NCBI RefSeq assembly: GCF_032854445.1
Contig: NC_088296.1
Span: 5,047,246 to 5,111,245, forward strand
Length of the DNA stretch: 64,000 nucleotides
Direction: 5' to 3'
Source: Liolophura sinensis
Taxonomy: Eukaryota > Mollusca > Polyplacophora > Chitonida > Chitonidae
Both the position numbers and the translations under genes were made by a program. Shown here one piece after another: positions 12,143 to 24,843 of this stretch (positions are counted from its first letter, which is position 1; every line of letters starts with the position of its first letter). The notes under the pieces are model-generated. The model was given only the letters and a program-made list of their open reading frames with translations. It was not told the origin of the DNA and searched no databases.

Positions 12143-13438
12143 ATGGAAATGAACTCCTGTTAAGTTGAAATTGAAAATGAACTCCTGTTATGTTGAGAAT
12201 GGAAATGAGCTCCTGTTAAGTTGAAATTGGAAATGAGCTCCTGTTAAGTTGAGAATGGAAATGAACTCCTGATAAGTTGAGAATGGAAATGAACTCCTGT
12301 TAAGTTGAAATTGGAAATGAACTCCTGTTAAGTTGAGAATGGAAATGAACTCCTGATAAGTTGAAATTGGAAATGAACTCCTGTTAAGTTGAGAATGGAA
12401 ATGAACTCCTGTTAAGTTGAGAATGGAAATGAACTCCTGATAAGTTGAGAATGGAAATGAGCTCCTGTTAAGTTGAGAATGGAAATGAACTCCTGATAAG
12501 TTGAGAATGGAAATGAACTCCTGATAAGTTGAAATTGGAAATGAGCTCCTGATAAGATGAGAATGGAAATGAGCTCCTGATAAGTTGAGAATGGAAATGA
12601 ACTCCTGATAAGTTGAGAATGGAAATGAGCTCCTGATAAGATGAGAATGGAAATGAGCTCCTGTTAAGTTGAGAATGGAAATGAACTCCTGATAAGTTGA
12701 GAATGGAAATGAGCTCCTGTTAAGTTGAAATTGGAAATGAACTCCTGATAAGTTGAGAATGGAAATGAACTCCTGATAAGTTGAGAATGGAAATGAACTC
12801 CTGTTAAGTTGAGAATGGACATGAGCTCCTGATAAGATGAGAATGGAAATGAGCTCCTGTTAAGTTGAGAATGGAAATGAACTCCTGTTAAGTTGAGAAT
12901 GGAAATGAGCTCCTGATAAGATGAGAATGGAAATGAGCTCCTGTTAAGTTGAGAATGGAAATGAACTCCTGATAAGTTGAGAATGGAAATGAACTCCTGA
13001 TAAGTTGAGAATGGAAATGAGCTCCTGATAAGATGAGAATGGAAATGAGCTCCTGTTAAGTTGAGAATGGAAATGAGCTCCTGATAAGATGAGAATGGAA
13101 ATGAGCTCCTGTTAAGTTGAGAATGGAAATGAACTCCTGTTAAGTTGAAATTGGAAATGGAAATAACTCCTGTTAAGTTGAGAATGGAAATGAACTCCTG
13201 ATAAGTGAAAATTGGAAATGAACTCCTGATAAGTTGAAAATGGAAATGAGCTCCTGTTAAGTTGAAAATGGAAATGAGCTCCTGTTAAGTTGAAAATGAA
13301 AATGAACTCCTGATAAGTTGAAATTGGAAATGAACTCCTGATAAGTTGAGAATGGAAATAACTCCTGTTAAGTTGAAATTGGAAATGGAAATAACTCCTG
13401 TTAAGTTGAAAATGAAAATAAACTAATGATAAGTTGTA
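12143..13438. repeat. Large 28-bp minisatellite (~46 units)
   Basis: Head-to-tail copies of a 28-bp unit (GAACTCCTGTTAAGTTGAGA + ATGGAAAT). Three sites vary in mosaic fashion: GAACTC/GAGCTC, CTGTTAAG/CTGATAAG, and TTGAGAATGG/TTGAAATTGG/ATGAGAATGG. Units with GATAAGATGAGAATGG fall mostly in the middle. The right end decays into AATGATAAGTTG. The unit length is not a multiple of three and no long frame results. Confidence 0.95.
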
Positions 13439-15365
13439 AATAACAAAGTAGGCAAAGATCAGGTTAATTTGTTTGTAACTGTATACATTCTGTCATACAC
13501 AGGTATCAGCATTAGTATCATTAATATAGCAACTAACTACTGACTATTTAAGAATAATACACTTCCATGGGAAGCGAAAGTGGGGAGAGGAAGAACTCTT
13601 AAAATGTCCTAGAGAAAAAAATTAATGTCAGGAAAAAATAAAAGTTTGAATTTCTATTGTTATCTGGCAGTTTTTGTAACTTCTACCAAACGCCTCCATT
13701 TTCAGCCTAAATACTGCTCTTGTTTCAGACTCGTAACTGTTAACACAATAGAAGTATAATACATGTAGATGATCTGAATCGCACTAGATTGCATCATCAC
13801 GTGATTCCTGTATTTCCGCTAACTCCCGTATTAAACATAACGAAAAGCAACTTCGAAAGTTTACTCCACGTCGTCAAAATTATTAGCTGCCTGCCAAATT
13901 CAAAATCGCAGTTTCCAGCAAAAACATTGTAAATTTCAATAGCTGAGCTTGACATTTCCACTAAGTAAACAGTGAAGTCGTGTGCATTCAACAAAAGGTT
14001 GACTTCAATAAAAGTCACGCACCTATACCTCACAAAATAGATTCACTCGCTGTTGTCTCATAAACAACATATGGAGGGGGGAAAATGGCCGAATTTCTGA
14101 ACGCTTGGGTGTTTCCGTTTTCGTACGGAAGTTTCCGGAATAATACGGAAGTTGCGCTGTGTAAAGTGAAAAAGGTCGCTCCGGGAAGCCGTTTGTTTTC
14201 ACAGGAAATGTTCTGGGGCATTGTTTTCTTCAATTGTCCTACTTTTGGCTGTAGAGACTGGGTGTGTCGGTTGGTGACTGGGCTAATGTCACTGTGAGAA
14301 TGTATGTACGGTTTTAAATCGGTATATGGTAACGCAGAAAGTCTGACTGGTTAGGAACACCAGCGAGAGACACCAGAGACAAAAGGCACGAAACTTTGAG
14401 ACATAAAATAACACGGGTATAACACCTAACGTTTAGAGATATTACAGTCCATATGTTTTTCCTGGAAAATGAAACAACAATATTATTATTAAACAAGCAC
14501 GATTTTGAATTTACTATTTAAGTAAGTAGTGTAATATATGTTGGTATTTATGTCTCTGGTATTTGCCATACAAATCATATCTGCAATGGGTGCTTTGTCC
14601 TAGGTCGTTGCTCCCCATGGGTGTTTTGTTTTAGTGTCCTATCTTCTTTGGTGCTTTGTCTTTGGGCCTCGTCTTTCTTATGTCTTGTCATGTTATTGTT
14701 AGCTCGCCTTACAAAGTAAGGAGAGGTATTGTTAGAGGGTGGATCACGTGCGGTCGGTGGTGGTGTCGGTGTCGAGTTTGGTTAAAGATTTTGTCCAGTC
14801 ATAAGGTTGCATAAGGCCATCGATATTACATATGTGTAATATCGATATTACATATTACACATTTAGCTAACAATCGGTGGGAATTTGCATATCAAAGACC
14901 AAGGAGATCTTACCTCATAGCTCACCATTTGGCTCAGCTATTCACAGTTGCAATTGCCTCTCATGGCACATAGATTTCAAAATGCTGTTCACGAGTTGCA
15001 AATCAAACACCTCTGTGGTAAAGTTGTGCACTCTCCACAGTGTCTTCTGGCATCGCAATGATTTACAGCTCCAGTACATATAAAGTCACAGCTTCGCAAT
15101 GCTTACGCATACAAGAAACAGTCATTGTTGTGACAGAACAATAATTTTGGTCTTTTTTGCTGGTTTAATGGCAAGATCTCAGCACTATGTAATTACAGGA
15201 TAATATCCTGTATGACGGTCGCAATCATTCTACTTGATTTTGGTTTAGAATTCAATATCTGAAGGCCTCACATGACTTGAACATTTTTTACAAACTGCTC
15301 AATCGGGCGAGCTACCCGTATTCTCTTGTTTAATAAATGCGATCACAGTACATCATTCTAGACCA
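13439..15365. other. Gene-free stretch with one short palindrome
   Basis: At about 14820-14843 a 10-bp stem (CGATATTACA / TGTAATATCG) flanks TATG. Short frames at 13797-14297 on both strands overlap each other and have no supporting signal. Confidence 0.4.
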
Positions 15366-15757
15366 GTGAGTGAGTGCTTTGGGTTTAACGTCGTACTTAA
15401 CAATATTTCAGTCATACGACGAAGGAGTCCTTAGAGTGTATGTAATGTGCCTCCTTGTTGCAGGACGATTTCCACCGCTCTTTCATCTAGTGCTGCTTCA
15501 CCGAGACGGCTTACTGAAGTCAAGTAAGGCGCCGCGCCCGAGTCATTATACTAATACGGTTCCCTTAATGCTGAATGCCAAGCGAGGTTACAACTTCCTC
15601 TGTTTTTAAGGTCTTAGGTGTTGACCCTGGATCTACGCTCTACCACGTGCTACCGGGACCGGCTCTAGACCGATAACCTCTGTAATATTACCGTCGTCAT
15701 ATGACTATAAAATTGTTAAGTACGACGTTAAACCCCACGCATTCACTCACTCACTGT
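15366..15757. repeat. SINE family B sequence with inverted ends
   Basis: The left side starts GTGAGTGAGTGCTTTGGGTT and runs through the family B body on the minus strand. The right side ends CCCACGCATTCACTCACTCA, the inverse of the left end, and includes GTTAAGTACGACGTTAAACC. It is either two opposed insertions or a foldback derivative. Confidence 0.7.
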
Positions 15758-15960
15758 AATATTACAATTGACACTGTACTGTTATATCAAATTCTGCTTA
15801 AGTCACGCTGCTAGAGAGCGTGTAATTTGTCAATACTTAAGCATTTGCACGAACAGTTAGAATAAAACCCATGCTGACGTAAACTGACAAGAGGCGGGAT
15901 TTCACCGGTTACGTGCGACCATTTTCCAACTGTCACACTCTCGCTAGACATGTCGTTTGC
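15758..15960 (-). repeat. Dispersed repeat R1
   Basis: Read on the minus strand it contains the core GTAACCGGTGAAATCC and the end CGTCAGCATGGGTTTTATTC. On the plus strand the usual flank word (CACGAACAGTTAGAATAAAA) precedes it. Confidence 0.75.
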
Positions 15961-17857
15961 GAATATGGCATAGTCTGTAAACCCTCTGTACCTTAAAATA
16001 TTACAAGAAAAAGTACATTTCTTCTAATGAAAAAAGCAACAAATAAAAAAACGAGAAACAGTTGTACCCAGCCCCAAGGAACTATGGTCATACTCGCTAC
16101 AAAAATTGCATTTAACCAGCGGCACATAACCACACAAGCTCTACACATTCGCATGTTGAACATCCTTATTATTACAAAGAAAATGCGGCTAAAATACTTT
16201 TCTAATTCATAATGTTAAACTCCATAAGCTTAGTTTCGACAACAAGAACTCACTGAATCGGGCGACGTCATAATTATTCAAACGCAAGTTGCGTGCTGGA
16301 GAATGGGTGTGGAGCGTAAGTTGTTTTACAATGCCTGCACCAACAAGCGGTTGGAAGAAACTCCGCGCAGTAACACGGCCTACACTACTGTCTCTGCGAA
16401 TAGGCTACATCACTTTAATTTCTTAACACCTATCACTGAATCTATGCTGCAGTGAGGTCATTCACTACAACAGATAAAATACAATTCATTTATTAAGGTT
16501 ATATTATAGTAAAAAATTTCAAATATGGCAGTGTCAGTAGCAAGGTTTACAGTTAAGTCGATAGAAGTTTAGGTAACTGGTGTCGTCCTCCGCAAAAGCA
16601 TGTCGAAGTCCGCCCAATATCCAGCATGCTACTGGCTTCTGAATACTTTGAGTAATGGATATTTGCCACCGAAACTCAGCTTATGGACTTTAACATTATG
16701 ATTTTTAAAAAGTGCTCTAACTTTACTTTCCTTGCAAGAATATGAACTTTTAACATATCCACATACAGACCTTGTATTGTTACGTGTCACTTACCAAAGG
16801 TAATTTTGTTAGCATGTATGACTGATTTCGAAGACAGCTGAATATAGGCGACTCGCTTAAAGAAAAAAAAACTATATTCGATTTATGCACTTATAGAACA
16901 GTCAGCCTGTCCGCCAATCATTTATGTGGCTTCTTTGCAATAATACAAAAGCGAAGAAACAATAGAAAAAAATTCACCTATTTTACAGAAATGGCTTAAT
17001 CCATCAGTCCATCATCGCGATCTCACGTCCTGCTGTGTGCTTATCGAGGTACTTTCCTTCAAGCGGATGTTCCAACCTGGTGGTAATATGGTTCACCAAC
17101 CTTCCGGCGCTGCGCGTTGTTTTTGTACCTCATCCCTGAGTTTACACAAGGGTTGATCATTCAGTTGCGCAAAACTTCCGGCCGCCATAGGCAGATATGA
17201 TGCACATCTCTATAATCCACAGGGGCTCCATTGTACGGAAACAATACCGGCTCGCCCAGAAATGACCTAACTTCAGCGAACAATATATATGTGTGAAAAC
17301 TTTTCAACCGCATACACAATGCATTATGAGTGAAACACCCCTTTAGCAATCCGTATTTTTTATTTTATTTTTAAGAAGACGTTAATGGTTAAAACCACCA
17401 AAGCTGTATCTATACTCATTGACTTAAATGTGGAAGGGAATTGTTCGAATTCCACGGTTGGGTTTATGGACCATTTTGATAGTGTAGATGACATCATGAG
17501 AGCTTCAATCTCTCCACTGCTGTTTATACGTGTTAGACCGTCTCATTCAATGTGCAAGATTATACACTAGTAAAGTTTACTGGGATTTCGGTAAGTTTGT
17601 TTTTTTATTATATTATAAATATAAAAATAAAAGTTAAAGAACTGGAAGGAACCATAACCATATAATCGTCTTTATAATGTGCCTTTTCACGTATACTTTA
17701 ACAGTAAACGTAATCGTACACGCATAGATGCTAAATATCCTTAAGGTATATATATATGTCGCAACAAACAACATAAAACCACAAACAGCATAACACATCT
17801 AGTGTAGATATGCTGCAAATTCCTCTTTTACTCGCAGCGCTTCTACTACGCTTCAAA
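15961..17857. other. Gene-free stretch containing an imperfect inverted repeat
   Basis: The segment 16190-16250 (TCATAATGTTAAACTCCATA + AGC) recurs inverted at 16680-16740. A further part, 16740-16870 read inverted, matches 58520-58700. This is probably a diverged mobile element. No exon seen. Confidence 0.45.
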
Positions 17858-18099
17858 CCCGCCCGGATAGCACAGTTGGTAGAGCGTCCGATTCGGGAGC
17901 CTGGGTCTACCCGCTCCTAAGTCACACCTAAGACTTTAAAACGCTTGGCGCTCTGCATGAAGGGGATAGTGCAACGACTGGTTAACCCGTAATATGGCTT
18001 AGGCGGGGCGGCTTACTTGCCTTCGGTGAGTCGTCTCAGTGAAGCAGCACTAGATAAAACCCCATTTACGACGGTGAACCCCAAGCACTCACTCACTCT
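17858..18099 (+). repeat. SINE family B, copy with a clear tRNA-like head
   Basis: Opens GCCCGGATAGCACAGTTGGT + AGAGCG, which matches a pol III A-box, and ends CCCCAAGCACTCACTCACTC. This copy shows best that family B is tRNA-derived. It is internally shortened relative to the copy at 58192. Confidence 0.8.
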
Positions 18100-19690
18100 A
18101 CTTTGCAACAGCAGTGGGAGCTGGAGATTTGAGCCTGTGCCCTCCTTGATTGTCGTGTTAGCAAACATTTGTTCACACTTAGCGTAAGAGAAGGTCATGT
18201 TCTGCTGAACCTTTGTCCGTCTTATTATAGGTATCAAAAATTGAGATAAGTATCTCATTTCTACTCATCATTCGCCTTCAGAGTAATCCGCGTTTGGATT
18301 TTCCCAGGTAACACAGTCTTTACTCAACACCATTTTGATTTGCTAGCACGGCTTTTATCTCGCAGATCCGTAAATCCACGGAAACAGATATAGCCTTAAA
18401 ACGAGAGGCCATGGACGCCGAAATGGGTGCCTCTCCAAATAATCTCATCTACAGTGTAAATAAACACTGAGCTGAAGAAATAAAAGTGAAGCCTTCTCAC
18501 TTGTGGTTCCCATTACCGTGTGGATTACCCTTGTTGCCTGTAGCTCTACATGCTCAATTACAAAGACATCTGCCTGTCGTGTTCGCTTGCAGGCTGTGTT
18601 TAGATAACCGAGATTATGGGGAACCAGGCTAGTCGCCCTGCATAAAAATACGGACAACGCTCTTAGCTGCATCATGAGCGATATGCGAGAGTCAGACTGG
18701 GTTATTGCTCTTGCGATCAGAAGTCTGCTACTATGAAGGGAAAATCCGACGGTTTAAACACACGTCAAGATTAAGGCGACACGAACGCATTTATTTTCCT
18801 TACTGTTTAGGTAGTAAATTTGTCAACCTCAACCTATAAAATATACATACTGTAAATTTTGTGTAGTACAATGCCATACCTCCACATATATTTTGCACGT
18901 CTCTTTACAACACATCAGAAAATTAACGTGGCATGACCACCATTTTTGAGCTGTTGTTGCTGGATGCGAAGTCATGACATTTTGTTACCTTGCTAACTCC
19001 CAGCGAGTGAAGTAATAACAGTGGTCAAAAAGTTTTCAGTTCTATCCAAAACAAACAAAATTGTGATAAATTTTAACTAGATATAAAAGAACAGTGCAGG
19101 AATTTATACCGGAATTTATCAACAACCTAAAATGCCTCTTTGGCAGTATTATCCAGTCAGTGCTCCTTCACTCTTCACTCAGGAAGTAAATTTCTTACCA
19201 CCAAAAGCAGTTTACACTTTACTCGCCAACATTTCCAAATTGAATTTATCTAATCCACGTTTTATACCAAATGCCTGCAACACAAAGGTTTTCTACTCTG
19301 TGTTTGTATAATTGGATAAGACAGAGTATAGAAAATGTTCCACAACACGTTTCCGAATAATAAAACTCTTTCATTTGGTTCGTTTTTGTGTTTGCCTAAA
19401 TCCATCAGTAGGCAAGGTTTAGAGCTGCCATCACGGTGTTTAACTGATATTCCCAGTGCACTAAGATTGTTTACCGTAAGTATGTTTATTGGGTGATCAA
19501 TGAAGTATTGTTTTTAAATTTATAGTAAAGTGTTACTTTTGTCAAAAGCACATCACCAACGTAGAGCTATTAATATAAAACTTTAACCCTTTATCTCACA
19601 TACAATCGCGGCATAAATAGACAGATTTGAACGCGTTTCCACTATGTATACTTTACACATTACATCAAATCTCTATGTTTTACCTACACA
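18100..19690. other. Upstream flank of the cholinesterase-like locus; no 5' exon identified
   Basis: No coding exon seen. The promoter and any 5' untranslated exon could lie here or further left. I could not pick a TATA box or initiator with confidence. Confidence 0.35.
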
Positions 19691-19691
19691 G

Positions 19692-19800
19692 GTCACCATG
19701 TACTGGCCGACGACCTTGACCTTTCTTCTCTTGTCTGGATTTATAAGTATGACCTTGACCCAGGAAGACACCCTTCGTCCAGTGATCAGAACATCTAAAG
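19692..19800 (+). CDS. ache-like: Cholinesterase-like exon 1: signal peptide
   Basis: The coding part starts at ATG 19698 in a good initiation context (GTCACCATG) and ends at 19800 before a GT donor, phase 1, after 34 codons. Residues 1-22 form a hydrophobic signal peptide (WPTTLTFLLLSGFIS core), fitting a secreted or surface enzyme. Just upstream, TTTTACCTACACAG looks like a splice acceptor, so the ATG exon is probably preceded by a non-coding exon. The donor (AAAG/GTCGGT) is weak. I accept it because joining to exon 2 restores a G-E-V-Q start of the hydrolase domain. This is the only signal-peptide exon I can find for the three catalytic modules downstream. Confidence 0.82.
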
Positions 19801-19924
19801 GTCGGTTTATTACATAAGTTTTAGTTAGTTTGTTCAATTATCTTATTTTCTCATTCTGTTTTATTTCACATTGTAACCCAGTCTCACATAGATTACTGAG
19901 GTATAATTTTTTCCATACCCATAG

Positions 19925-20123
19925 GTGAAGTGCAGGGTTCCAGAACCTTCATTACAAATCAGCAGATCCCTGTGGACAGGTTCCTGGGGATCCCGTACGC
20001 CCAACCTCCAGTGGGACAGGGCCGATTCAGGCGACCCCTGGAGGCCCAGCCTTGGACCAATATCAGAGACGCCACCCAATATTCATCAGCTTGTTTCCAA
20101 ACCTTTAAGTACACCGGCTTCAG
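19925..20123 (+). CDS. ache-like: Cholinesterase-like exon 2: N-terminal hydrolase fold
   Basis: This 199-nt exon lies between an AG acceptor (CCATAG) and a strong donor (CAG/GTGAGT). It encodes residues 35-101 and ends in phase 2. It carries the family hallmark FLGIPYAQPPVG (about residues 54-65) followed by RFRRP. Cys91 is the expected first half of the conserved N-terminal disulphide loop, with its partner Cys116 in exon 3a. Similarity to acetylcholinesterases continues without a break into the large exon. I found no second copy of this exon between 30.8 and 35.5 kb or between 39.4 and 43.8 kb, so modules b and c either share it or lack an N-terminus. Confidence 0.93.
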
Positions 20124-20393
20124 GTGAGTCCTTAGAGTTCTTGGAATGCTGCATAACACATTACAACACATCATAACACAATGACTTGCAGCTCACACTT
20201 TACAGCGTAAAAATCAAAAGACACCCGTGTATTTTCCTGCTAAAAAAAACCCTTGAAAAAATATTTGAATAAAACACAGATACAGATAGTTTTTCCTTTG
20301 GTAAATGAACACAATTTTGCCAAGCCGTAAAAAATAGCCTCAAAACTGACGCCCATTTCGACAGCTTATTTACCACACTCCAAAAGTAATTTA

Positions 20394-20628
20394 TTAATGT
20401 TAAGAGAGAGTCTGTTGTCCGAGTGATGCTAGAATGTATTCTACCATTATAATGTAATACTGTGTCATATTCAACTCGAAATATACCATTTAAAATATCT
20501 GTGCTACATTTAATAGAGTGAATTGCAGCAATAACAGAATACCATGAGTCAAACAGTAAACTTTCTTTTACATTTAACTGATTATTTTTTGCTATGGAAT
20601 CTGATAACAAAACAGCATTTATCTGTTA
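20394..20628. mobile_element. MITE-like element, diverged copy 3
   Basis: The left end (TTAAGAGAGAGTCTGTTGTC then CGAGTGATGCTAGAATGTAT) matches the inverted right end of the copy at 5107. The right end (AACAGAATACCATGAGTC...ACATTTAAC) is decayed. It lies in intron 2. Confidence 0.5.
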
Positions 20629-23600
20629 CCTTAATAATAATAATAATAATAATAATTCATCTGATCGTAGTTAGCCAATCCAGCTTTATTCCCAAAGTGA
20701 TAAACGTGGAGAAAATTTCTCCATGATATTTTTTTCCTTTTAGATAATGCAGAGCCGGATTCTGGATTGATGTATGCATACCTTCATATGTCTCACATCT
20801 TCAGTAGTTTAAATCAAAGATGAACAAAAAGATATTTTCTGTTTTGTTTTAAGGGAAATTACTTCACGTGAAATGTTTAGTAAAGTGTTTTTCCTTTTCC
20901 CTGGAAGTGAGATATGATTACAATCTTTTTTTTATATATTTGTGTATTTACAATCTGTGTTTTATATCTTCTGTTCTCTGTGTTACACCCGTTAGTATCT
21001 GTTTGTCTGTCTTGTAAAGCAGTCTTTGGATATGTAAGAACCCATGTTTTGTAAAGAAAATGAGAGACAGATAAGTTTCACTTACTGTATTCAATACATC
21101 CATAGTAACTAACTTCCATACGCAATTGTATATCCACACATCTAGATCGATTAACACAGCAGGCATTTTCTTCATATTCATGCTCTTTCTTTGATAAAAT
21201 ATATTCTTTATAGAATATAATAAACCAAAGTATTCTTTCCCCAAAACCAGTGAGCAAGCTAAGCCGTTTGTAAATCTAAGCTGGGTTAAAAGAGTAGGTG
21301 AAAAACCTAATGGCAACAGCAATGATAGCAACTGTCAAGCAACGCTCAAGCTTACTTGGCCAGGAAGAAAGCCGTGCTGATAAGGCACCTATTCCAGCGT
21401 TATATCCACTCTGGTCCAAGCTGTATCGACCAGAGATAACGTTTTGTTGCATTGTATGAATAATACATTAAAAGTTTTGCCTACAAAATATCAGTATGTA
21501 TTGTTTTACTACTTTAGTTAAAAGTAAGGTTCAGTTTGTTGTTCTTGTTTCCTTTCGCTTTCCGACATTTTGAGTGCGAACAAGATGTTAACGTGTTACG
21601 TAATTACGACAACAATGTGACGTTCCAGAGCAAAAACTCGTCGCTTTACGGCATGGTAGGGCCGCTTGACTGTCTGTTGCCATAGATATTCACGAATACA
21701 CAAAGGTAGCGGCATGTTATCGTTATTTTTGCAAATATTTGACACCCAAACCAATCAAAGAACATACATGTAATTGAGGACTTTAATTTAATCGATTTTC
21801 ATTTGAATTCGAAAATATGACAAATATAAACGTATTCACTTGCATGCATTCTGCAATATATAATCTTTTCCCAACCTGTTGTTCTTAGGCTGATGCATGC
21901 CGTCACGTGTTTGTCGTAGTTAAACAATAGCTGCACAACCATGTTTAATTCCCCTGAAGATCACTACACCAAACATGGACTGTAAGAGTGTCACATTGCC
22001 GTACTGTTTCCCTGTGACGTATTTAACTAGCCATCTAATGTAAACATATATTTTATGTATATAACACTCTGATGGTCAGTAACAAACGATCTTATTGTTA
22101 GCTGCCATGGATCGTTCTCATTTGACCACATTGCACAATACTGAAAATTAAATCTGGACGGTTCACATTTTAACATTTTGCTAGAGCAAAATCATATCAT
22201 AATCCTGCAGTATACGCAGACTGTCAATAGCTCCGCACATGCACTCTAACCAATACCATCATCTGTGTTTTTCACCTTTATTATATTTATTTACACCTCT
22301 TATATCAAATTTGCCAAACCCAATGAAAAGACAACTGCATGCGTTTGTGCGATGTCCGTCCATTGATATAGAAGCCATTTGGAGTGTGGATGTCAAAGCC
22401 CCGCACTGTTACAGTAGTTGAAACGTAGTGGTTAATGGATGGTTGAGAGGTGTGGAGTGTTAATTCTCTCGTTAAGAGAAAAGTATGTAGTTTTCAATTG
22501 TCTGTCCCATATTTTACCCTGAGGAATTTTAGCAAAGGGTTGAACGTTTTGAATAACTTATAGCCGTAATTTAACTGTGACCTATTGAAAACCATTTTCG
22601 TCTCCCATTTATCCGCGGACGTGATCATGCGTGGGATAGTTTCTTTTCTTGATCCTTCTTAGACAACAAACACGACTGCAATGCACCAGGAGTTGATGAA
22701 AAAGTATTGCCAAACAGCGGCACATTATTGGATCGTTTATATAAGGTAGGAAGAAATACACATATATAGCTTAGTCAGGAAAGTCTATGAATATAACGTG
22801 AACTTGCTGTACAAGAAAAACTCCGTTTGTAATTTGACAAACGCATAATCTAATTGATCTATACCGTCTACCGGATACTGTTCTGAATCATGAATCTTAT
22901 AAATGCAGTTACTTAGTCACCACAATCTGCCTTACCAGATCTATATTTGAATCTCTTCCAAGATACTTTTAAAACAATTCTAGTGATAATAACATTCACT
23001 AATGAAATGTTTGCAGATTTTTATGCTTTTCGTCCAACGTGTTCACTTTAAAGTCGAATCTACTATTAAAAAGAAAAACCAGTCTGAATTCCAAACGTAA
23101 TCAGCATTACTCTCGTATCACTCCCAACATTCTTTAGAGAAAGAGGACAGCACAAAATCAAGACAATCAGACAAAATCAGTAGACATTACCTCTGAAAAA
23201 CACCTCTATCCCATTTTGTTAAATGGACCACATAAATGTAATCAGATTTGCCAGTCTTTTGTTGAATCTGATGCTCCATGTTAGTAGTGTAAAGCACAAT
23301 GGCACCTCTTCCTTTTTTCACTTAGATAAATATAACCCCATGGCTACATGATTATGGATGTAATTCAAGTTACATATATTCAGGCATGTGAAATTAAATT
23401 TTGATTATAGTAATGAAAAACGATGGGATGCCAATGCGAGTATATTTATTTGTGGTGAGAGAAAATAAGCATATGTGTTTGTATGACTAGGGTTTTCTGG
23501 TCTTCCTTTCTGTGGTTCTTTGATTGTTAAATGATGTTAATTCTTAAGAAGCTTACTTCAAGAAGATGAAATAGTTATACAAAGAACCCCGCTTTAACAG

Positions 23601-24059
23601 TTCAGCAAACAGGAATGAATGAATGGATGGATGATTATGGCTGTACGCCCATATTGGTATTATTTTCCCCAAACCGTGGGTAGCATGTGTAAAACAAGAC
23701 GTAAGAACCCGGATGTTTTGTTTTCCCCGCGTCCTCGGTTGTTGGATTTGTAGGGCGTTTTCCAGGTGACCTGTAAATGATCACGGGGGTTGTCTACTTA
23801 CTGAAGATGGGCTTATTGCACATGATTTTGTAAACACTTGTAAGTATTTGCAACGGTTTTCACATTTTGCATCCGTCTCTTAGTGCTAAATGCAATGCAC
23901 GATGCCTACAGTTCTGTTCCTGACTTGGCGCAGATTTGCTCTTTAACTCTTATTTCACGCTTGCCTTGTTGTAGCACGTTTGGATGACGCATGTCTTCAC
24001 ACTGACGATAGGAGCGTTACTCAGTACTGATTATCTGTACTGATTATCATATTTTAATA

Positions 24060-24290
24060 GAATTTAATAAATAAGTTATATACAATTACATGACAACAAT
24101 ACAAAGGGACCAGACCTCGAGGATTCTTAGTCCAACAGCAGAATCTTGGTTTATACAGGAATACAATATAAAAAGACGTATGGTGTAGAGAACAAAACAA
24201 GAGCAACGAAGGCAGTGTGATAGCTGGCAAATGGTCACACGTATTACCGGTGAAATTTTTGGCCTCTGGTCAATGTATCTTATTTTATTT
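24060..24290 (+). repeat. Dispersed repeat R1
   Basis: Contains the R1 flank (CAATACAAAGGGACCAGACC) and the core (GGCAAATGGTCACACGTATT + ACCGGTGAAA). It lies in intron 2 of the cholinesterase-like locus. Confidence 0.75.
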
Positions 24291-24776
24291 TAGCTGTTAA
24301 TGACAATGCTGTAATAGTAGTAAATTACTCGTCCTCAAGCGCCATGGCTTAAGGGGTGGAAATCATTCCCGGCCTTTGTCTATTTCTAGGTATATTTTAC
24401 TGGTTATCTTTGACAAATAGAGAATGAGAAAAGTTTGCTATCTTGTGCGAGGACATATATGTTGCAAGCATACATTTGTGTCTGTATGGCCAGATTGATT
24501 TAGTGCATACGGCGCGAAGTGCTCCGGGTCGATTCGTTTGATCAAATTATCACAGTTTTAACTAGTACACCTCATCAGACAATGCGTGATACCACATATG
24601 CGGGTTGGCGTTGATCAGCCAACGGAAACTATCCTTTCAGGAAAAAGGGGGATTACTCGTTATACCTATATATAATGTTATTCAAAACTTACACTCTGTA
24701 TGCTTCTTATCACATACGGAGTGTTCAAAATTTTACAGAAGAGATCACTAGATTTCCTTAAAAAAATGAAAGTGAT

Positions 24777-24779
<3 letters not shown>

Positions 24780-24839
<60 letters not shown>
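24780..24839. repeat. (AT)n microsatellite
   Basis: An uninterrupted TA run of about 59 bp in intron 2. Confidence 0.97.

Positions 24840-24843
<4 letters not shown>

Noticed and set aside
12143-13438. CRISPR array (regular 28-bp spacing)
   Set aside because: The repeats are head to tail with no unique spacers, and the genome is eukaryotic. It is a minisatellite.
17858-17930. A second tRNA gene candidate
   Set aside because: It is the head of SINE family B, continuing into the family body and tail.
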